64,000 nt of DNA from Acidovorax sp. sic0104 (GTDB taxonomy: Bacteria; Pseudomonadota; Gammaproteobacteria; Burkholderiales; Burkholderiaceae_C), in NCBI RefSeq assembly GCF_019219095.1, contig NZ_JAHUWH010000001.1:186001-250000 (forward strand), in the 5' to 3' direction. The notes under the pieces were generated by a model. That model was not told the DNA's origin and made no database searches. It saw only the letters and a program-made list of their open reading frames with translations. A program made the position numbers and the translations under genes. Positions 17,780 to 27,672 of this stretch are shown one piece after another (position 1 is the first letter of the stretch; each line of letters starts with the position of its first letter).

Positions 17780-18829
17780 TCAGCGCAGCTGGGGGCCGGC
17801 CCAGGCGAGCGACTTGACCGCGCCCACGCCGATCGCCGCGCCAAAACGCTTGACCAGGCGCTCGGCCACATTGTCGCGGCGGGTGTAGTCGATGACCTCC
17901 TCGGCCTTGACCACTTCGCGGGCCACGTAGTCCAGGTTGCCCAGCTTGTCGGCCAAGCCCATTTCCACGGCCTGCTGACCGGTCCAGAACAGGCCGCTGA
18001 AGGTGTCGGGCGTGGTCTTGAGGCGGTCGCCACGCCCTTCCTTGACCACGGCGATGAACTGCTGGTGGATCTGGTCGAGCATGGTCTGGGCGTAGGCGCG
18101 CTGCTTTTCAGTCTGCGGGCTGAAGGGGTCCAGGAAGCCCTTGTTCTCGCCAGCCGTGAGCAGACGGCGCTCCACGCCCAGCTTTTCCATGGTGCCGGTA
18201 AAGCCGAAGCTGTCCATCAGCACGCCGATGCTGCCCACGATGCTGGCCTTGTCCACATAGATATCGTCCGCCGCAGCGGCAATGTAGTAGGCGGCGGAAG
18301 CACAGGTTTCCTCGACCACCGCATAGATCGGCTTGCCGTGCTTGGCCTTCAAGCGCACGATCTCGTCGTTGATGATGCCGGCCTGCACGGGGCTGCCACC
18401 CGGCGAGTTGATGAGCAGAACCAGCGCCTGCGAGCCTTCGTCTTCCAGGGCGCTGCGCATGGCGGCCACGACGAACTCGGCGCTGGCCTCCGCACCGGCT
18501 GCGATTTCACCCTTGATGTCGACCACCGCAGTGTGCGGCGAGCTCTTGCTCGCGCTGGGAGACGCCTGGCGCAGCGCCATGAAGGCGATGGCAGCGATCA
18601 GCACCAGCCAGGTCAGGCGAAAGAAGATCTTCCAGCGGCGTGCGCTGCGCTGTTCATTGAGGGTGGCAAACGCCAGCTTTTCCAGCGTGGCGCGCTCCCA
18701 GCCGGGTTCACGCGATGAGTCGCTCACAGGTGCTCCTGAATTTGTAGCTGATTGCGCCCACAGGTCGGGCGCAGGGTTGCTCTTGGGGTCAAAGCCCGAA
18801 TTGCCGGGCTGTTGCGAATCGGTCGTCAT
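17780..18829 (-). CDS. sppA: Signal peptide peptidase SppA (S49 family, short form)
   Basis: This 349-residue S49 peptidase degrades cleaved signal peptides in the inner membrane. A disordered amino end (about residues 1-55) and one membrane segment (WKIFFRLTWLVLIAAIAFMAL, starting near 66) precede the catalytic domain. That domain has LLINSPGGSPVQAG, the nucleophile region ETCASAAYYIAAAADDIY and the Lys region DKASIVGSIGV. The start is ATG at 18827-18829. The disordered segment includes a short copy of a dispersed repeat (18741-18758). The Rieske gene is 68 bases upstream. Confidence 0.92.
   Translation of the reverse strand: MTTDSQQPGNSGFDPKSNPAPDLWAQSATNSGAPVSDSSREPGWERATLEKLAFATLNEQRSARRWKIFFRLTWLVLIAAIAFMALRQASPSASKSSPHTAVVDIKGEIAAGAEASAEFVVAAMRSALEDEGSQALVLLINSPGGSPVQAGIINDEIVRLKAKHGKPIYAVVEETCASAAYYIAAAADDIYVDKASIVGSIGVLMDSFGFTGTMEKLGVERRLLTAGENKGFLDPFSPQTEKQRAYAQTMLDQIHQQFIAVVKEGRGDRLKTTPDTFSGLFWTGQQAVEMGLADKLGNLDYVAREVVKAEEVIDYTRRDNVAERLVKRFGAAIGVGAVKSLAWAGPQLR
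18741..18758 (+). repeat. Short repeat-family copy within the sppA linker
   Basis: TTTGTAGCTGATTGCGCC is closely similar to GTAGCTGGTTGCGCTT on the minus strand at 21318-21333 and more distantly to ATAGCTGCCAGCGCTT. It lies in codons for a Ser/Thr/Ala-rich linker of SppA, where an insertion would be tolerated. Confidence 0.4.
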
Positions 18830-18897
18830 GTGATCATGGTCCTGGCGCGGGGCAGCCGGCGCTGACTGCTGCGGCGTCGGGTCTGGGTGCGGTGGTT

Positions 18898-19269
18898 TCA
18901 GAACTCGACGGGTTGCAGATGGTGGGCAGTATGCCAGTGCACCACACCACCGCTTTCCGTCAACGGGATTTTCACCAGACCGCCACGACAGGGGCCGCCC
19001 GCGCACTCGCCCGTGCCCGGCAGGTACGCCGCGCCGTGCGTGGCGCACAGCAGCCACTGGCCGGTGTCATCGAACAGACGGTTGGGCTGGTAGTCCATCT
19101 CCATCGGAACGTGCGTGCAGCGGTTCAGGTAGGCGTGGGGTTGGCCGTTGTAACGAATTGCAAAAGCCCGGCAGGTCTGTCCTGCATAGACCACGTCGAA
19201 CGGAACGGCCAAGCCGCTGTCGACCAAGGCGCCGCTGGGGCACAGGGGAATGGCGCGGTGCTCGTCCAT
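18898..19269 (-). CDS. Rieske [2Fe-2S] domain protein
   Basis: This is a small (123-residue), soluble, stand-alone Rieske ferredoxin-like protein. The cluster ligands are C51-x-H53 (RCTHVP) and C75-x-x-H78 (LCATHGA). No membrane segment or signal peptide is seen, so it is probably a cytoplasmic electron carrier of unknown partner. It is placed between gph and sppA; its ATG is five bases after the gph stop, so the three are likely one transcript. Confidence 0.88.
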   Translation of the reverse strand: MDEHRAIPLCPSGALVDSGLAVPFDVVYAGQTCRAFAIRYNGQPHAYLNRCTHVPMEMDYQPNRLFDDTGQWLLCATHGAAYLPGTGECAGGPCRGGLVKIPLTESGGVVHWHTAHHLQPVEF

Positions 19270-19274
19270 GCCGG

Positions 19275-19949
19275 TCAGGCGTTGTGCAGCAGCCAGTCGT
19301 GCAACTCGCGCACCGAATGCGCCACGTGCAGCGGGGCCAGTGCATGGAAGACGCCGGGCTCGTGCGCGCCATAGCTCACCCCCACGCTCGCACAGCCAGC
19401 GTTCACCGCCATCTGCAGGTCGTGGGTCGTGTCGCCGATCATCAGCAGGCGATCGGGTGGCACGTCGAACTCGGCCATCAGCTCCTGGAGCATCAGCGGG
19501 TGTGGCTTGCCGGCCGTCTGGTCGGCGGTGCGCGAGCCGTCGAACATGCCGCGCAATTGCACGGTGTGCAGCACCTCGTCCAGGCCGCGCCGGCTCTTGC
19601 CGGTGGCCACAGCCAGCAGATGGCCGCGCTCGCGCAGGTCGTTCAGGAGCGGCAGCACGCCATCGAACAGGCTCAGGTCGTCCTGGTGCTGGGTGTAGTG
19701 GAGCCGGTAGCGGTTGGCCAGGTCGGTGTAGCGCTCGGGCGGCACGTCGGGCGCCGCGTGGGCCAGTGCCTGCATCAGGCCCATGCCGATCACGTAGGCG
19801 GCCGCTTTGTCCGACGGCACCGTGCCGCCCACGTCCCGCACGGCGTTCTGGATGCAGCGCACGATGATGGCCGTGGAATCGAACAAGGTGCCGTCCCAGT
19901 CGAAGGCGATGAGATCGAAGCGGCGGGGACGAAAGCTGGAAGCAGGCAT
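19275..19949 (-). CDS. gph: HAD-family phosphatase (phosphoglycolate phosphatase-like)
   Basis: This 224-residue HAD hydrolase has the motif I Asp pair D17/D19 in FDWDGTLFDS, motif II VATGKSRRGL and motif III/IV GKPHPLML...IGDTTHDLQMA. It has the helical cap typical of the Gph/PGPase subgroup. The exact substrate cannot be read from sequence. It is adjacent to rluC (upstream) and the Rieske gene, a common betaproteobacterial arrangement. Confidence 0.85.
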   Translation of the reverse strand: MPASSFRPRRFDLIAFDWDGTLFDSTAIIVRCIQNAVRDVGGTVPSDKAAAYVIGMGLMQALAHAAPDVPPERYTDLANRYRLHYTQHQDDLSLFDGVLPLLNDLRERGHLLAVATGKSRRGLDEVLHTVQLRGMFDGSRTADQTAGKPHPLMLQELMAEFDVPPDRLLMIGDTTHDLQMAVNAGCASVGVSYGAHEPGVFHALAPLHVAHSVRELHDWLLHNA

Positions 19950-19978
19950 GGGGCAAGAGGGCAGCGGCTCGCGCGTTG

Positions 19979-20992
19979 TCAGGGCGCTGGGGACACGGGG
20001 GGAATGAACCCGGCCAGTTCGGGCGGCAGTTCGGCGCTGAGCGCCACGCGCTCGCCCGAGGCGGGGTGGTTGAACTGTAACCGCCAGGCATGAAGAAACA
20101 TGCGCTTCATCGACAGCTTCAGCAGGCGCTTGTTGAGCTCGAAGTCGCCGTACTTGTCGTCCCCCACGATGGCATGCCCCTGGCTGGCCAGATGTACACG
20201 GATCTGGTGCGTGCGGCCGGTCTTGATGGTCACCTCCAGCAGGGACATTGCGGGCAGGCCCTGGGCCTGCCGTGCGGGAACCGTGCTGCGCACCTTGACC
20301 AAGGTGATGGAGCGCATGCCGTCGGGGTCGTCTGCCGTGGTGACGCGCACGCGGCGCTCGCCGTCTGCCTGCAGGTACTTGTGCAGCGGCAGGTCGATGA
20401 CCTTCTTGTTGGCGGGCCAGGTGCCGGTGACGAGCGCCAGATAGGTCTTGCCTGTCTCGCGCTCGCGGAACTGATCCTGAAGGTGGGTGAGCGCCGAGCG
20501 CTTCTTGGCGACCAGCAGGATGCCCGATGTGTCGCGGTCCAGCCGGTGCACCAGTTCCAGGAATTTGGCCTGCGGGCGGGCCTGGCGCAGCTGCTCGATC
20601 ACACCGAAGCTCACGCCGCTGCCGCCATGCACGGCCACGCCAGCGGGCTTGTCGATGGCGATGAGGTGCTCATCCTCCAGCAGGACCGGAAACTCGCGTG
20701 CGGGCGCCGGGCGCTCGGCCTTCTCGACCACCTTGTCGGAGACGCGCACGGGTGGCAGGCGCACCAGGTCGCCCGCCTCCACCCGGGTGTCGGCGCTCGC
20801 CCGCCCTTTGTTGATGCGCACCTCGCCGCTGCGGATGATGCGGTAGACGTGCGTCTTGGGCACGCCCTTCAACTGGCGTATCAAAAAGTTATCGAGCCGC
20901 TGGCCTGCGGAGTCCGCATCGACCTCCACCATGCGGGCTGCGGGAAGCCCCGCAGAAACTGCGGGCGGTTTGGCCCCTATAATGTGTTTCAC
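19979..20992 (-). CDS. rluC: Ribosomal large subunit pseudouridine synthase C
   Basis: This 337-residue pseudouridine synthase modifies 23S rRNA positions 955, 2504 and 2580 in E. coli. The S4 RNA-binding domain spans about residues 27-90 and the catalytic Asp is D152 in HRLDRDTSG. GTG at 20990-20992 (VKHIIGAK) is chosen because it begins the conserved amino end; an in-frame extension further upstream is not conserved in character. It is divergent from rne, as in E. coli. Confidence 0.93.
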   Translation of the reverse strand: MKHIIGAKPPAVSAGLPAARMVEVDADSAGQRLDNFLIRQLKGVPKTHVYRIIRSGEVRINKGRASADTRVEAGDLVRLPPVRVSDKVVEKAERPAPAREFPVLLEDEHLIAIDKPAGVAVHGGSGVSFGVIEQLRQARPQAKFLELVHRLDRDTSGILLVAKKRSALTHLQDQFRERETGKTYLALVTGTWPANKKVIDLPLHKYLQADGERRVRVTTADDPDGMRSITLVKVRSTVPARQAQGLPAMSLLEVTIKTGRTHQIRVHLASQGHAIVGDDKYGDFELNKRLLKLSMKRMFLHAWRLQFNHPASGERVALSAELPPELAGFIPPVSPAP

Positions 20993-21311
20993 CTGCGCGT
21001 TGTCATGTAAGTGGTTGATTTGTCTGGAGTTTAGTCCACACAGCCCTTGCCCCACGTTCAGGCACGTCGATGCCAACGGGCGTCGTGCACGCAGATTGCA
21101 GGCCAGATGCCTGTGGTGGCCTGCACTTCGCGCGGCGGGCTGACAGATTGAAACACTGATACGGAATCCCCCAAGCTGGCAGATGCACCCTACCCGGGCA
21201 CAGCCTGTCAGCGGATCAAAGCGAGCATGTGGTTGTTGATGGCATGGATAGAGACCTTGTGGCGGAGGCTGTTGCCCCCGGCTGCACGCTCAAATCCGCT
21301 CTCGACGCCCA

Positions 21312-21349
21312 GCCAGCAAGCGCAACCAGCTACTCTTTTGCTAGCAAAA
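21312..21349 (-). repeat. Dispersed repeat copy upstream of rne
   Basis: On the minus strand it reads TTTTGCTAGCAAAA followed by GTAGCTGGTTGCGCTT. The second part matches the copy in sppA (TTTGTAGCTGATTGCGCC) and more loosely the ATAGCTGCCAGCGCTT copies. Confidence 0.45.
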
Positions 21350-21467
21350 CTGCGCTCCTACCACTCGCCCCCATCCACGCGCCCCTGCCTCTCGATGCTG
21401 CGCTAGAGCGCCGCATATCCTTGGCATCCCCGGCAATTCCCTTCGTTTCGATGCGTCAGTCCAGGCA

Positions 21468-21496
21468 TTCACAGCTCCTGTAGAGCTTGTTGTATT
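21468..21496 (+). promoter_or_regulatory. Possible sigma-70 promoter for rne
   Basis: TTCACA (5 of 6 to TTGACA) is followed by a 17-base spacer and TGTATT (4 of 6 to TATAAT). Transcription would begin near 21503, giving a roughly 80-base leader. A more distant promoter cannot be excluded, because rne leaders are often several hundred bases long. Confidence 0.3.
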
Positions 21497-21581
21497 GGTT
21501 TGGAAACTGTGGGCGGCAGCCCACGCAGCCTGTGATCCGGCTGCAGTGCCGCTGCCCGCGAAACACTGAAGGAATCGCATC

Positions 21582-24500
21582 ATGAAGCGGATGCTCATCA
21601 ACGCCACGCAGCCTGAAGAACGGCGCCTGGCCATCGTCGACGGACAAAAGCTCCTCGACTACGAAATCGAGATCGAGGGCCGCGAGCAGCGCAAGGGCAA
21701 CATCTACAAGGCCGTCGTCACGCGCGTCGAGCCCTCGCTGGAGGCCTGCTTCGTCGACTACGGCGAAGACCGCCACGGCTTCCTGCCGTTCAAGGAAATC
21801 TCGCGCCAGTACTTTGCCCCCGGCGTCTCGCCCAGCCAGGCGCGCATCAACGAAGTCATCAAGGAAGGCCAGGAGCTGCTGGTCCAGGTCGAAAAGGAAG
21901 AGCGCGGCAACAAGGGCGCGGCCCTGACCACCTTCATCAGCCTGGCCGGCCGCTACGTGGTGCTGATGCCCAACAACCCCCGTGGCGGTGGCGTGTCGCG
22001 CCGCATCGAGGGCGAGGACCGCGCAGAGCTGAAGGAGGCGATGGACCAGCTGGAATACCCCAACGGCATGTCCATCATCGCCCGCACGGCCGGCATCGGC
22101 CGGTCGGCGCCCGAACTGCAGTGGGACCTGAACTACCTGCTCAAGCTCTGGAACGCCATCGACGGCGCAGCCAAGGGCGGCAAGGGCGCCTTCCTGATCT
22201 ATCAGGAGTCGAGCCTCGTCATCCGCGCGATCCGCGACTACTTCAACAACGACATCGGTGACATCCTCATCGATACCGACGACATCTACGAGCAGGCGCA
22301 CCAGTTCATGGCGCACGTCATGCCCGAGCATGCCGCCCGCGTGAAGCGCTACCGCGACGACGCCGCGCTGTTCAGCCGCTTCCAGATCGAACACCAGATC
22401 GAATCAGCCTACGCCCGCACCGTGCAACTGCCCTCGGGCGGCGCCATCGTGATCGACCACACCGAAGCGCTGGTGTCCGTGGACGTGAACTCGGCCCGCG
22501 CCATCAAGGGCGGCGACATCGAGGAAACCGCCACCCGCACCAACCTGGAAGCCGCCGACGAAGTGGCCCGCCAGATGCGCCTGCGCGACCTGGGCGGTCT
22601 GATCGTCATCGACTTCATCGACATGGAGGAAAGCAAGAACCGCCGCGAAGTGGAAAACCGCCTGCGCGACGCGCTGCGCCAGGACCGCGCACGCGTGCAA
22701 TTCGGCACCATCAGCAAGTTCGGCCTCATGGAAATGAGCCGCCAGCGCCTCAAGCCCGCCCTCTCCGAAGGCTCGTCCATCCCCTGCCCCCGCTGCGGCG
22801 GCTCGGGCCACATCCGCGACACGGAAAGTTCGGCCCTGCAGATCCTGCGGATCATCCAGGAAGAGTCCATGAAGGACAACACGGCCGCCGTGCATTGCCA
22901 AGTGCCGGTGGAAGTGGCCTCGTTCCTGCTGAACGAAAAGCGCACCGAGATCGCCAAGATCGAGCTCAAGCAGCGCGTTGCGGTGCTGATGGTGCCCAAC
23001 AAGACGCTGGAAACCCCCAACTACCGCTTGGAACGCCTCAAGCACGACGACCCGCGCCTGGACCACATCGAGGCCAGCTACAAGCTCGCCGAAGAGATCG
23101 AGGACCCGACCTCCGTCACGCGCCGCTCGCAGGAGCCCACCAACAAGCAGACGCCCGTCATCAAGGGCGTGCTGCCCGATGCGCCGGCGCCCGTGGCCGA
23201 GCCACGCCCCGAAGGCGCGGCACGCCCCCAGCGCGCAGGCCAGCCAACCCGCCAGGGCACTGCTGCACCCGCACCCGCCCAAGCCCCGGCGGCAGCGCCC
23301 GCGCCAGCAGCAGCCCCGCAGGAGCAAGGTTTCTTCGCCTGGCTCAAGAGCCTGTTCGGCTTTGGCACGACGCCTGCGGCAGCCCCCGCACCCGTGGCCG
23401 CCCCGGCGCCCGCACCGGCAGCTGAAACCACCAGTCGCGGCGAGCCCCGCCGCGATGCCCGCAACGGTGAAGGCCGTGGCCGAGGCCGTGGCGGACGCGA
23501 CGGCAACCGCGAAGGTGGCAACCGTGAAGGCAATGGTGAAAACCGCGGCCGCCGCGGCGAGCGCACGGCCGAAGGCCGTGCTCCCCGCGATGCTGACAAC
23601 CGCCCGCAACGTGATGGAGAGCGCCGCCCCGAAGGCGAAGGCCGCGAGCCGCGTGAAGGCCGTGACAACCGCAATGGCCGCGACGGTGGCCGGGGCCGCC
23701 GCGATGCGGAAGCCCGCAACCAGGCCGCTGCTGCAAACGGTGACGCCACGGCAGCACAATCGCAGGTGGAAGGCCCGGGCAACCAGGGCGCAGGCACCGC
23801 TGATGCAACCCCAGGCCAGCAGCCCCGTGGCGAGCGCGGCCCCCGCCGCGAACGCGGTGAACGCGGTGAACGCGGTGAACGCGGCAACCGTGGCGAGCGC
23901 GGTGAGCGCGCGCCCCGCAACCAGGAAGCCAACGGCCAGGACGTGGCCGCAGCACCGGTGGCTGGCGATTTCGTCGATACCGCCCCGCTGGCTTCGCTGC
24001 CCGACCTGGACCTGACCGGCAACGAAACCGCAGCACCCGGCACCCCCGCCAGCGAAGAGCAGCGCCGCGAGCGTCGCTCGCGAGACCGCTATGGCCGTGA
24101 CCGCCGCGAACGCGGCGACCGGGGCCCGCGCGACAACGCCGACGCCACTGCCGCCGCCCCGGCCATGCTGGACTTCGACCCCACAGCGGCTGCACCGCAA
24201 GCCGGCGCGGAGCCCGGCGAGCAGGACGGGCAGCCGCGCCGCAGCTACTTCAGCGCCGCCCCAGCGGCGCCTGCGTCTGCAGTGGCCCCTGCCACGGCAG
24301 CGGCACAGCTGCCCCCAGCGGCCGAACCGGCAACAGCCCCTGTGACGGCCCCTGTCGCAGCAGCCCCTGTCGCATCCGCGCCAGTGGCAGCAACACCGGC
24401 GCCCGCGCCCGCGCCCCTGGCGGTGCCCGCTGCACCGGCAGCAGCGCCCGTCGCGGCTGCCGCAGGCATGCCACGCGTGTCGGCCTTCAAGCTGCCCGTG

Positions 24501-24728
24501 GACGAACTCCAGCAGGTCGCCGTGGCATCGGGCCTGCAGTGGGTGAACTCCGATGCGGACAAGATTGCCGCCGTGCAGGCCGCCATCGCCGCCGAACCGC
24601 GCCCCATCCATGTTCCACGCGAGCGTCCGCCCGTCGTGGTGCTGGACGAAGGCCCACTGGTGCTGGTGGAGACCCGCCGTGACCTGGCCGATCTGACCCT
24701 GCCGTTCGAGAAGCCTCCCGTGGCCTGA
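21582..24728 (+). CDS. rne: Ribonuclease E
   Basis: This 1048-residue endoribonuclease is the scaffold of the RNA degradosome. An S1 domain lies near residues 35-125. The magnesium ligands are D301 (VDVNSARA) and D344 (VIDFIDM), and the zinc link is C402PRC405. After about residue 510 the protein is disordered: Pro/Ala-rich blocks, the amphipathic [13 protein letters not shown] element (about 583-595) suited to membrane binding, and long Arg/Gly/Glu repeats for RNA binding. A conserved C-terminal tail follows (about 960-1048, [14 protein letters not shown]). ATG at 21582 has GAAGGAATC upstream. Confidence 0.97.
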   Translation: MKRMLINATQPEERRLAIVDGQKLLDYEIEIEGREQRKGNIYKAVVTRVEPSLEACFVDYGEDRHGFLPFKEISRQYFAPGVSPSQARINEVIKEGQELLVQVEKEERGNKGAALTTFISLAGRYVVLMPNNPRGGGVSRRIEGEDRAELKEAMDQLEYPNGMSIIARTAGIGRSAPELQWDLNYLLKLWNAIDGAAKGGKGAFLIYQESSLVIRAIRDYFNNDIGDILIDTDDIYEQAHQFMAHVMPEHAARVKRYRDDAALFSRFQIEHQIESAYARTVQLPSGGAIVIDHTEALVSVDVNSARAIKGGDIEETATRTNLEAADEVARQMRLRDLGGLIVIDFIDMEESKNRREVENRLRDALRQDRARVQFGTISKFGLMEMSRQRLKPALSEGSSIPCPRCGGSGHIRDTESSALQILRIIQEESMKDNTAAVHCQVPVEVASFLLNEKRTEIAKIELKQRVAVLMVPNKTLETPNYRLERLKHDDPRLDHIEASYKLAEEIEDPTSVTRRSQEPTNKQTPVIKGVLPDAPAPVAEPRPEGAARPQRAGQPTRQGTAAPAPAQAPAAAPAPAAAPQEQGFFAWLKSLFGFGTTPAAAPAPVAAPAPAPAAETTSRGEPRRDARNGEGRGRGRGGRDGNREGGNREGNGENRGRRGERTAEGRAPRDADNRPQRDGERRPEGEGREPREGRDNRNGRDGGRGRRDAEARNQAAAANGDATAAQSQVEGPGNQGAGTADATPGQQPRGERGPRRERGERGERGERGNRGERGERAPRNQEANGQDVAAAPVAGDFVDTAPLASLPDLDLTGNETAAPGTPASEEQRRERRSRDRYGRDRRERGDRGPRDNADATAAAPAMLDFDPTAAAPQAGAEPGEQDGQPRRSYFSAAPAAPASAVAPATAAAQLPPAAEPATAPVTAPVAAAPVASAPVAATPAPAPAPLAVPAAPAAAPVAAAAGMPRVSAFKLPVDELQQVAVASGLQWVNSDADKIAAVQAAIAAEPRPIHVPRERPPVVVLDEGPLVLVETRRDLADLTLPFEKPPVA
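23850..23910 (+). repeat. 9-base tandem repeat in rne encoding Gly-Glu-Arg units
   Basis: GAACGCGGT occurs three times without change (23850-23876). It is followed by GAACGCGGC, AACCGTGGC and GAGCGCGGT variants, giving [21 protein letters not shown] in protein. The identical DNA copies suggest recent slippage in the RNA-binding disordered region. Confidence 0.8.
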
Positions 24729-24754
24729 ACCGATTCGGCAACCACGCAAGGAAG

Positions 24755-24782
24755 AAGGCGGCCCTCGGGCCGCCTTTTTTTT
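24755..24782 (+). terminator. Rho-independent terminator of rne
   Basis: A perfect 10-bp stem (AAGGCGGCCC / GGGCCGCCTT) with a TC centre is followed by a run of T to 24782. It begins 27 bases after the rne stop. Confidence 0.95.
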
Positions 24783-24963
24783 CTTGGGGCCGGCAGTTCG
24801 CAGGAGTCGTGCCCAGTCAAGGGATAGCCGTGCAGATTCACGCATTCGGCGCCGGCCCCTGCGCCCAGCCGTTACCATTTTGTCCTTACACCCCACCAGC
24901 ACGGCATCCCTTCGCTTGCTGCCCTCCATCCACGCATCCATCGATCACCGCCCCAGCCCTGCC

Positions 24964-25734
24964 ATGCTGTTTTTGCTTTCGCCCGCCAAGTCGCTCGACT
25001 ACGACACGCCCCTGCCCGAGGGCCTGCCCCACACCACGCCGCAGTTCGTGCCTCAATCGGCGGCCCTCATCGAGGTGCTGCGCGCGCATTCGCCGCAGAG
25101 CATTGCCTCGCTGATGGACCTGAGCGACAAGCTCGCCGCGCTCAACGTGGCCCGCTACCAGGCATGGCGCCCGCGTTTCACGGCCACCAATTCGCGCCAG
25201 GCGGCGCTGGCCTTCAATGGCGACGTGTATGACGGGCTGCAGGCCCGCTCGCTCTCCGCCGACGACCTGGCATGGGCCCAGGGCCACGTGGCCATCCTGA
25301 GCGGGCTGTACGGCGTGCTGCGGCCGCTGGACCGCATGCAGCCGTACCGGCTGGAGATGGGCACGCGACTGGCCACCGACGCCGGCAGCAACCTCTACGA
25401 CTACTGGGGCAGCCAGATCGCCGAGCACCTGAACACCCGCCTGCGCGCGGACAAGACCCCCGTCGTGGTCAACCTCGCCTCGCAGGAATACTTCAAGGCC
25501 GTGGACCGCAAGGCGCTCAAGGCACGCGTCATCGACTGCGTGTTCGAAGACTACAAGGGCAGCGGCTACAAGATCATCAGCTTTCATGCCAAGCGCGCGC
25601 GCGGGCTCATGGCGCGCTACGCCATCACGCACCGTGTCGCCACGCCGCACAAACTGGAAGGTTTTGACCTGGACGGCTATGCTTTCGCCCCCGGGGTCTC
25701 CACGCCGGAGCGCCTCGTCTTTCGCAGAGGATGA
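24964..25734 (+). CDS. yaaA: YaaA/DUF328 family peroxide-stress protein
   Basis: This 256-residue protein of the YaaA family begins MLFLLSPAKSLDYDTP. It contains FNGDVYDGLQARSL, LSGLYGVLRPLDRMQPYRLEMGTRL and VNLASQEYFKAV, all family signatures. In E. coli YaaA limits intracellular iron during peroxide stress and the fold binds DNA. ATG at 24964 is used. It stands alone after the rne terminator. Confidence 0.93.
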   Translation: MLFLLSPAKSLDYDTPLPEGLPHTTPQFVPQSAALIEVLRAHSPQSIASLMDLSDKLAALNVARYQAWRPRFTATNSRQAALAFNGDVYDGLQARSLSADDLAWAQGHVAILSGLYGVLRPLDRMQPYRLEMGTRLATDAGSNLYDYWGSQIAEHLNTRLRADKTPVVVNLASQEYFKAVDRKALKARVIDCVFEDYKGSGYKIISFHAKRARGLMARYAITHRVATPHKLEGFDLDGYAFAPGVSTPERLVFRRG

Positions 25735-25809
25735 GGACCATCGCCCGGGGCGGCCGTACCGGTTTTTGAAGCCATGGGTCACCGATGCCCAGCACCATGG
25801 AACACTGAC

Positions 25810-26664
25810 ATGAAGACATCCCAATCCATCACCCCCGAACTGCGCCGCTGGATCATCGAGCAGGCCCAGGCCGGCTATGCCGCGCCGGTGGTGCTGCAGT
25901 CCATGCGCGATGCGGGCTGGGACGAGGATGTGGCGGCCGAGGCGATGGAGGTCACGCTGCAGGACCACCTGAACGATCTGGCGGTGCAGCAAGGCCAGCC
26001 CCCCGCAGTGCCCGTGCCGGGGCCGCAGTTGGGCGACTCGCCCACCGAAATAGATGGCGGCGACCGCGTCGTCAAGGTGCTGCTGGCCATGGCCCAGCCC
26101 CGCGTGGTGGTTTTCGGTGGCCTGCTGTCCGACGAGGAGTGCCAGGCGCTCATCGCCGCCGCCGAGCCACGACTGGCACGCTCCCTCACCGTGGCCACCA
26201 AGACCGGCGGCGAAGAGATCAACGACGACCGCACCAGCGACGGCATGTTCTTCCAGCGGGGTGAAAGCGCGCTGCTGCAGCGCATCGAAGAGCGCGTCGC
26301 CCGCCTGCTGAACTGGCCCATCGAGAACGGCGAAGGCCTGCAGGTGCTGCACTACCGCCCCGGCGCCGAGTACAAGCCCCACTACGACTACTTCGATCCG
26401 GCCGAGCCCGGCACCGCCACCATCGTCAAGCGCGGCGGGCAGCGTGTGGGCACGCTGGTGATGTACCTCAACACGCCCGAGAAAGGCGGCGGCACGACCT
26501 TCCCCGACGTGCACGTCGAGGTCGGCCCGCAGCGCGGCAACGCCGTGTTCTTCAGCTACGAGCGCCCTCATCCATCCACGCGCACACTGCACGGCGGCGC
26601 CCCGGTGATCGCGGGTGAGAAATGGATCGCCACCAAGTGGCTTCGCGAGCGTGAATTCAAGTAA
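25810..26664 (+). CDS. 2-oxoglutarate/Fe(II)-dependent oxygenase, prolyl-4-hydroxylase-like
   Basis: This 284-residue protein has the P4H alpha-subunit catalytic domain. The iron ligands are H191 and D193 (HYDYFD) and H261 (LHGGAPV), and the 2-oxoglutarate-binding Lys is K271 (KWIATKW). The first 60 residues form a separate helical segment (ITPELRRWIIEQAQAGYAAPVVLQSM) that looks like a small UBA-like module. There is no signal peptide. In bacteria such enzymes hydroxylate prolines in proteins such as EF-Tu, but the substrate here is unknown. It is probably a single gene or follows yaaA (75-base gap). Confidence 0.86.
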   Translation: MKTSQSITPELRRWIIEQAQAGYAAPVVLQSMRDAGWDEDVAAEAMEVTLQDHLNDLAVQQGQPPAVPVPGPQLGDSPTEIDGGDRVVKVLLAMAQPRVVVFGGLLSDEECQALIAAAEPRLARSLTVATKTGGEEINDDRTSDGMFFQRGESALLQRIEERVARLLNWPIENGEGLQVLHYRPGAEYKPHYDYFDPAEPGTATIVKRGGQRVGTLVMYLNTPEKGGGTTFPDVHVEVGPQRGNAVFFSYERPHPSTRTLHGGAPVIAGEKWIATKWLREREFK

Positions 26665-26668
26665 AAAC

Positions 26669-26722
26669 AGGCCCTGTAGCTTGATGGGCAAGCGCTGCAA
26701 GCTATTGAATGCATAGCAAAAA
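26669..26722 (-). repeat. Dispersed repeat copy between the oxygenase gene and queF
   Basis: On the minus strand it contains TTTTTGCTATGCATTCAATAG and then AGCTTGCAGCGCTTGCCCAT and CAAGC. ATAGCTTGCAGCGCTTGCCC aligns with ATAGCTGCCAGCGCTTATGC at 16464 with a one-base shift. It lies wholly between genes. Confidence 0.55.
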
Positions 26723-26742
26723 CACATCCTGACGGGCACCGA

Positions 26743-27588
26743 ATGAACACGCCAGAACAATCCCAGCTGGGCAAATCCTCTGCCTACATCGACCAGTACG
26801 ACGCCTCGCTGCTGTTCCCCATTCCCCGCGCCGGCAAGCGCTCGGAGATCGGTATCACCGGCGCAGCGCCCTTCTTCGGGGCCGACCTGTGGACCGCGTT
26901 CGAGCTGTCGTGGCTCAACCCGCGCGGCAAGCCGCAGGTGGCGCTGGCGCACATCACCGTGCCGTGCGAGACACCCAACATCGTCGAGAGCAAGTCGTTC
27001 AAGCTCTACCTCAACAGCTTCAACAACACCCGCTTCGCCGATGCGGCCGAAGTGCAGGCCCGCATCCGCGCCGACATCAGCGAGGCTGCGTGGCGCGGCG
27101 CCGAGCACCCGGCCACCGTGGGCGTGCGGCTCATCGGGCCCGAGCTGTTCGACCAGGAACCCGTTCACGAACTCGATGGCCTGAGCCTGGACCGCCTGGA
27201 CGTGGAATGCACGCGCTACCAGCCCGCACCCGAACTGCTGACGGCCGAATTCACCGAGGCCCCCGTGTCCGAGGTGCTGACCAGCAACCTGCTCAAGAGC
27301 AACTGCCTCGTCACGGGCCAGCCCGACTGGGGCAGCGTACAGATCAGCTACAGCGGCCCGCAGATCAACCAGGAAGGCCTGCTGCAATACCTGGTGAGCT
27401 TTCGCAACCACAACGAATTCCACGAGCAATGCGTGGAGCGCATCTTCATGGACGTATGGACCCGCTGCAAACCCATCAAGCTGACCGTGTACGCCCGCTA
27501 CACGCGGCGCGGCGGCCTGGACATCAACCCCTTGCGCACCAGCCACCCCCAGGGCCTGCCGCGCAACGCCCGCACGGCGCGGCAGTAG
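26743..27588 (+). CDS. queF: NADPH-dependent 7-cyano-7-deazaguanine reductase (QueF, long form)
   Basis: This 281-residue two-domain (YqcD-type) enzyme reduces preQ0 to preQ1 in queuosine synthesis. The thioimide-forming Cys is C188 ([14 protein letters not shown]) with D195 as general acid. The NADPH motif [11 protein letters not shown] is at residues 82-92. I looked for a preQ1 riboswitch in the roughly 75 bases upstream and see only a dispersed repeat. Confidence 0.96.
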   Translation: MNTPEQSQLGKSSAYIDQYDASLLFPIPRAGKRSEIGITGAAPFFGADLWTAFELSWLNPRGKPQVALAHITVPCETPNIVESKSFKLYLNSFNNTRFADAAEVQARIRADISEAAWRGAEHPATVGVRLIGPELFDQEPVHELDGLSLDRLDVECTRYQPAPELLTAEFTEAPVSEVLTSNLLKSNCLVTGQPDWGSVQISYSGPQINQEGLLQYLVSFRNHNEFHEQCVERIFMDVWTRCKPIKLTVYARYTRRGGLDINPLRTSHPQGLPRNARTARQ

Positions 27589-27672
27589 GCAGCAGGCGGC
27601 GGGCACCTTCGGTGCGCGGGGCGCGCCATTGCCCGCGCCGCGAGACGGGCGAACCCGTATCAGAGGGTGCGA

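Larger units (their letters stand above)
20993..21581. other. 589-base rluC/rne intergenic region (rne leader side)
   Basis: This is a long non-coding region between divergent rluC and rne. RNase E genes usually have a long structured 5' leader used for autoregulation, and this stretch probably includes one. It contains the 14-bp perfect palindrome TTTTGCTAGCAAAA (21336-21349) beside a dispersed repeat copy (21312-21349). A possible sigma-70 promoter lies at 21468-21496. I see no gene in it. Confidence 0.6.

Noticed and set aside
22404..24941. An 845-codon open frame on the minus strand opposite rne
   Set aside because: It is a shadow of a GC-rich gene: Gly/Cys/Arg-rich composition, no family resemblance, and RNase E on the other strand is certain.
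26665..26742. preQ1 riboswitch upstream of queF
   Set aside because: The gap is filled largely by a dispersed repeat, and I cannot draw the small pseudoknot with an A-rich tail that the class requires.
24886..27606. A 906-codon minus-strand frame opposite yaaA, the oxygenase and queF
   Set aside because: No recognisable domain; all three plus-strand genes have intact catalytic motifs.
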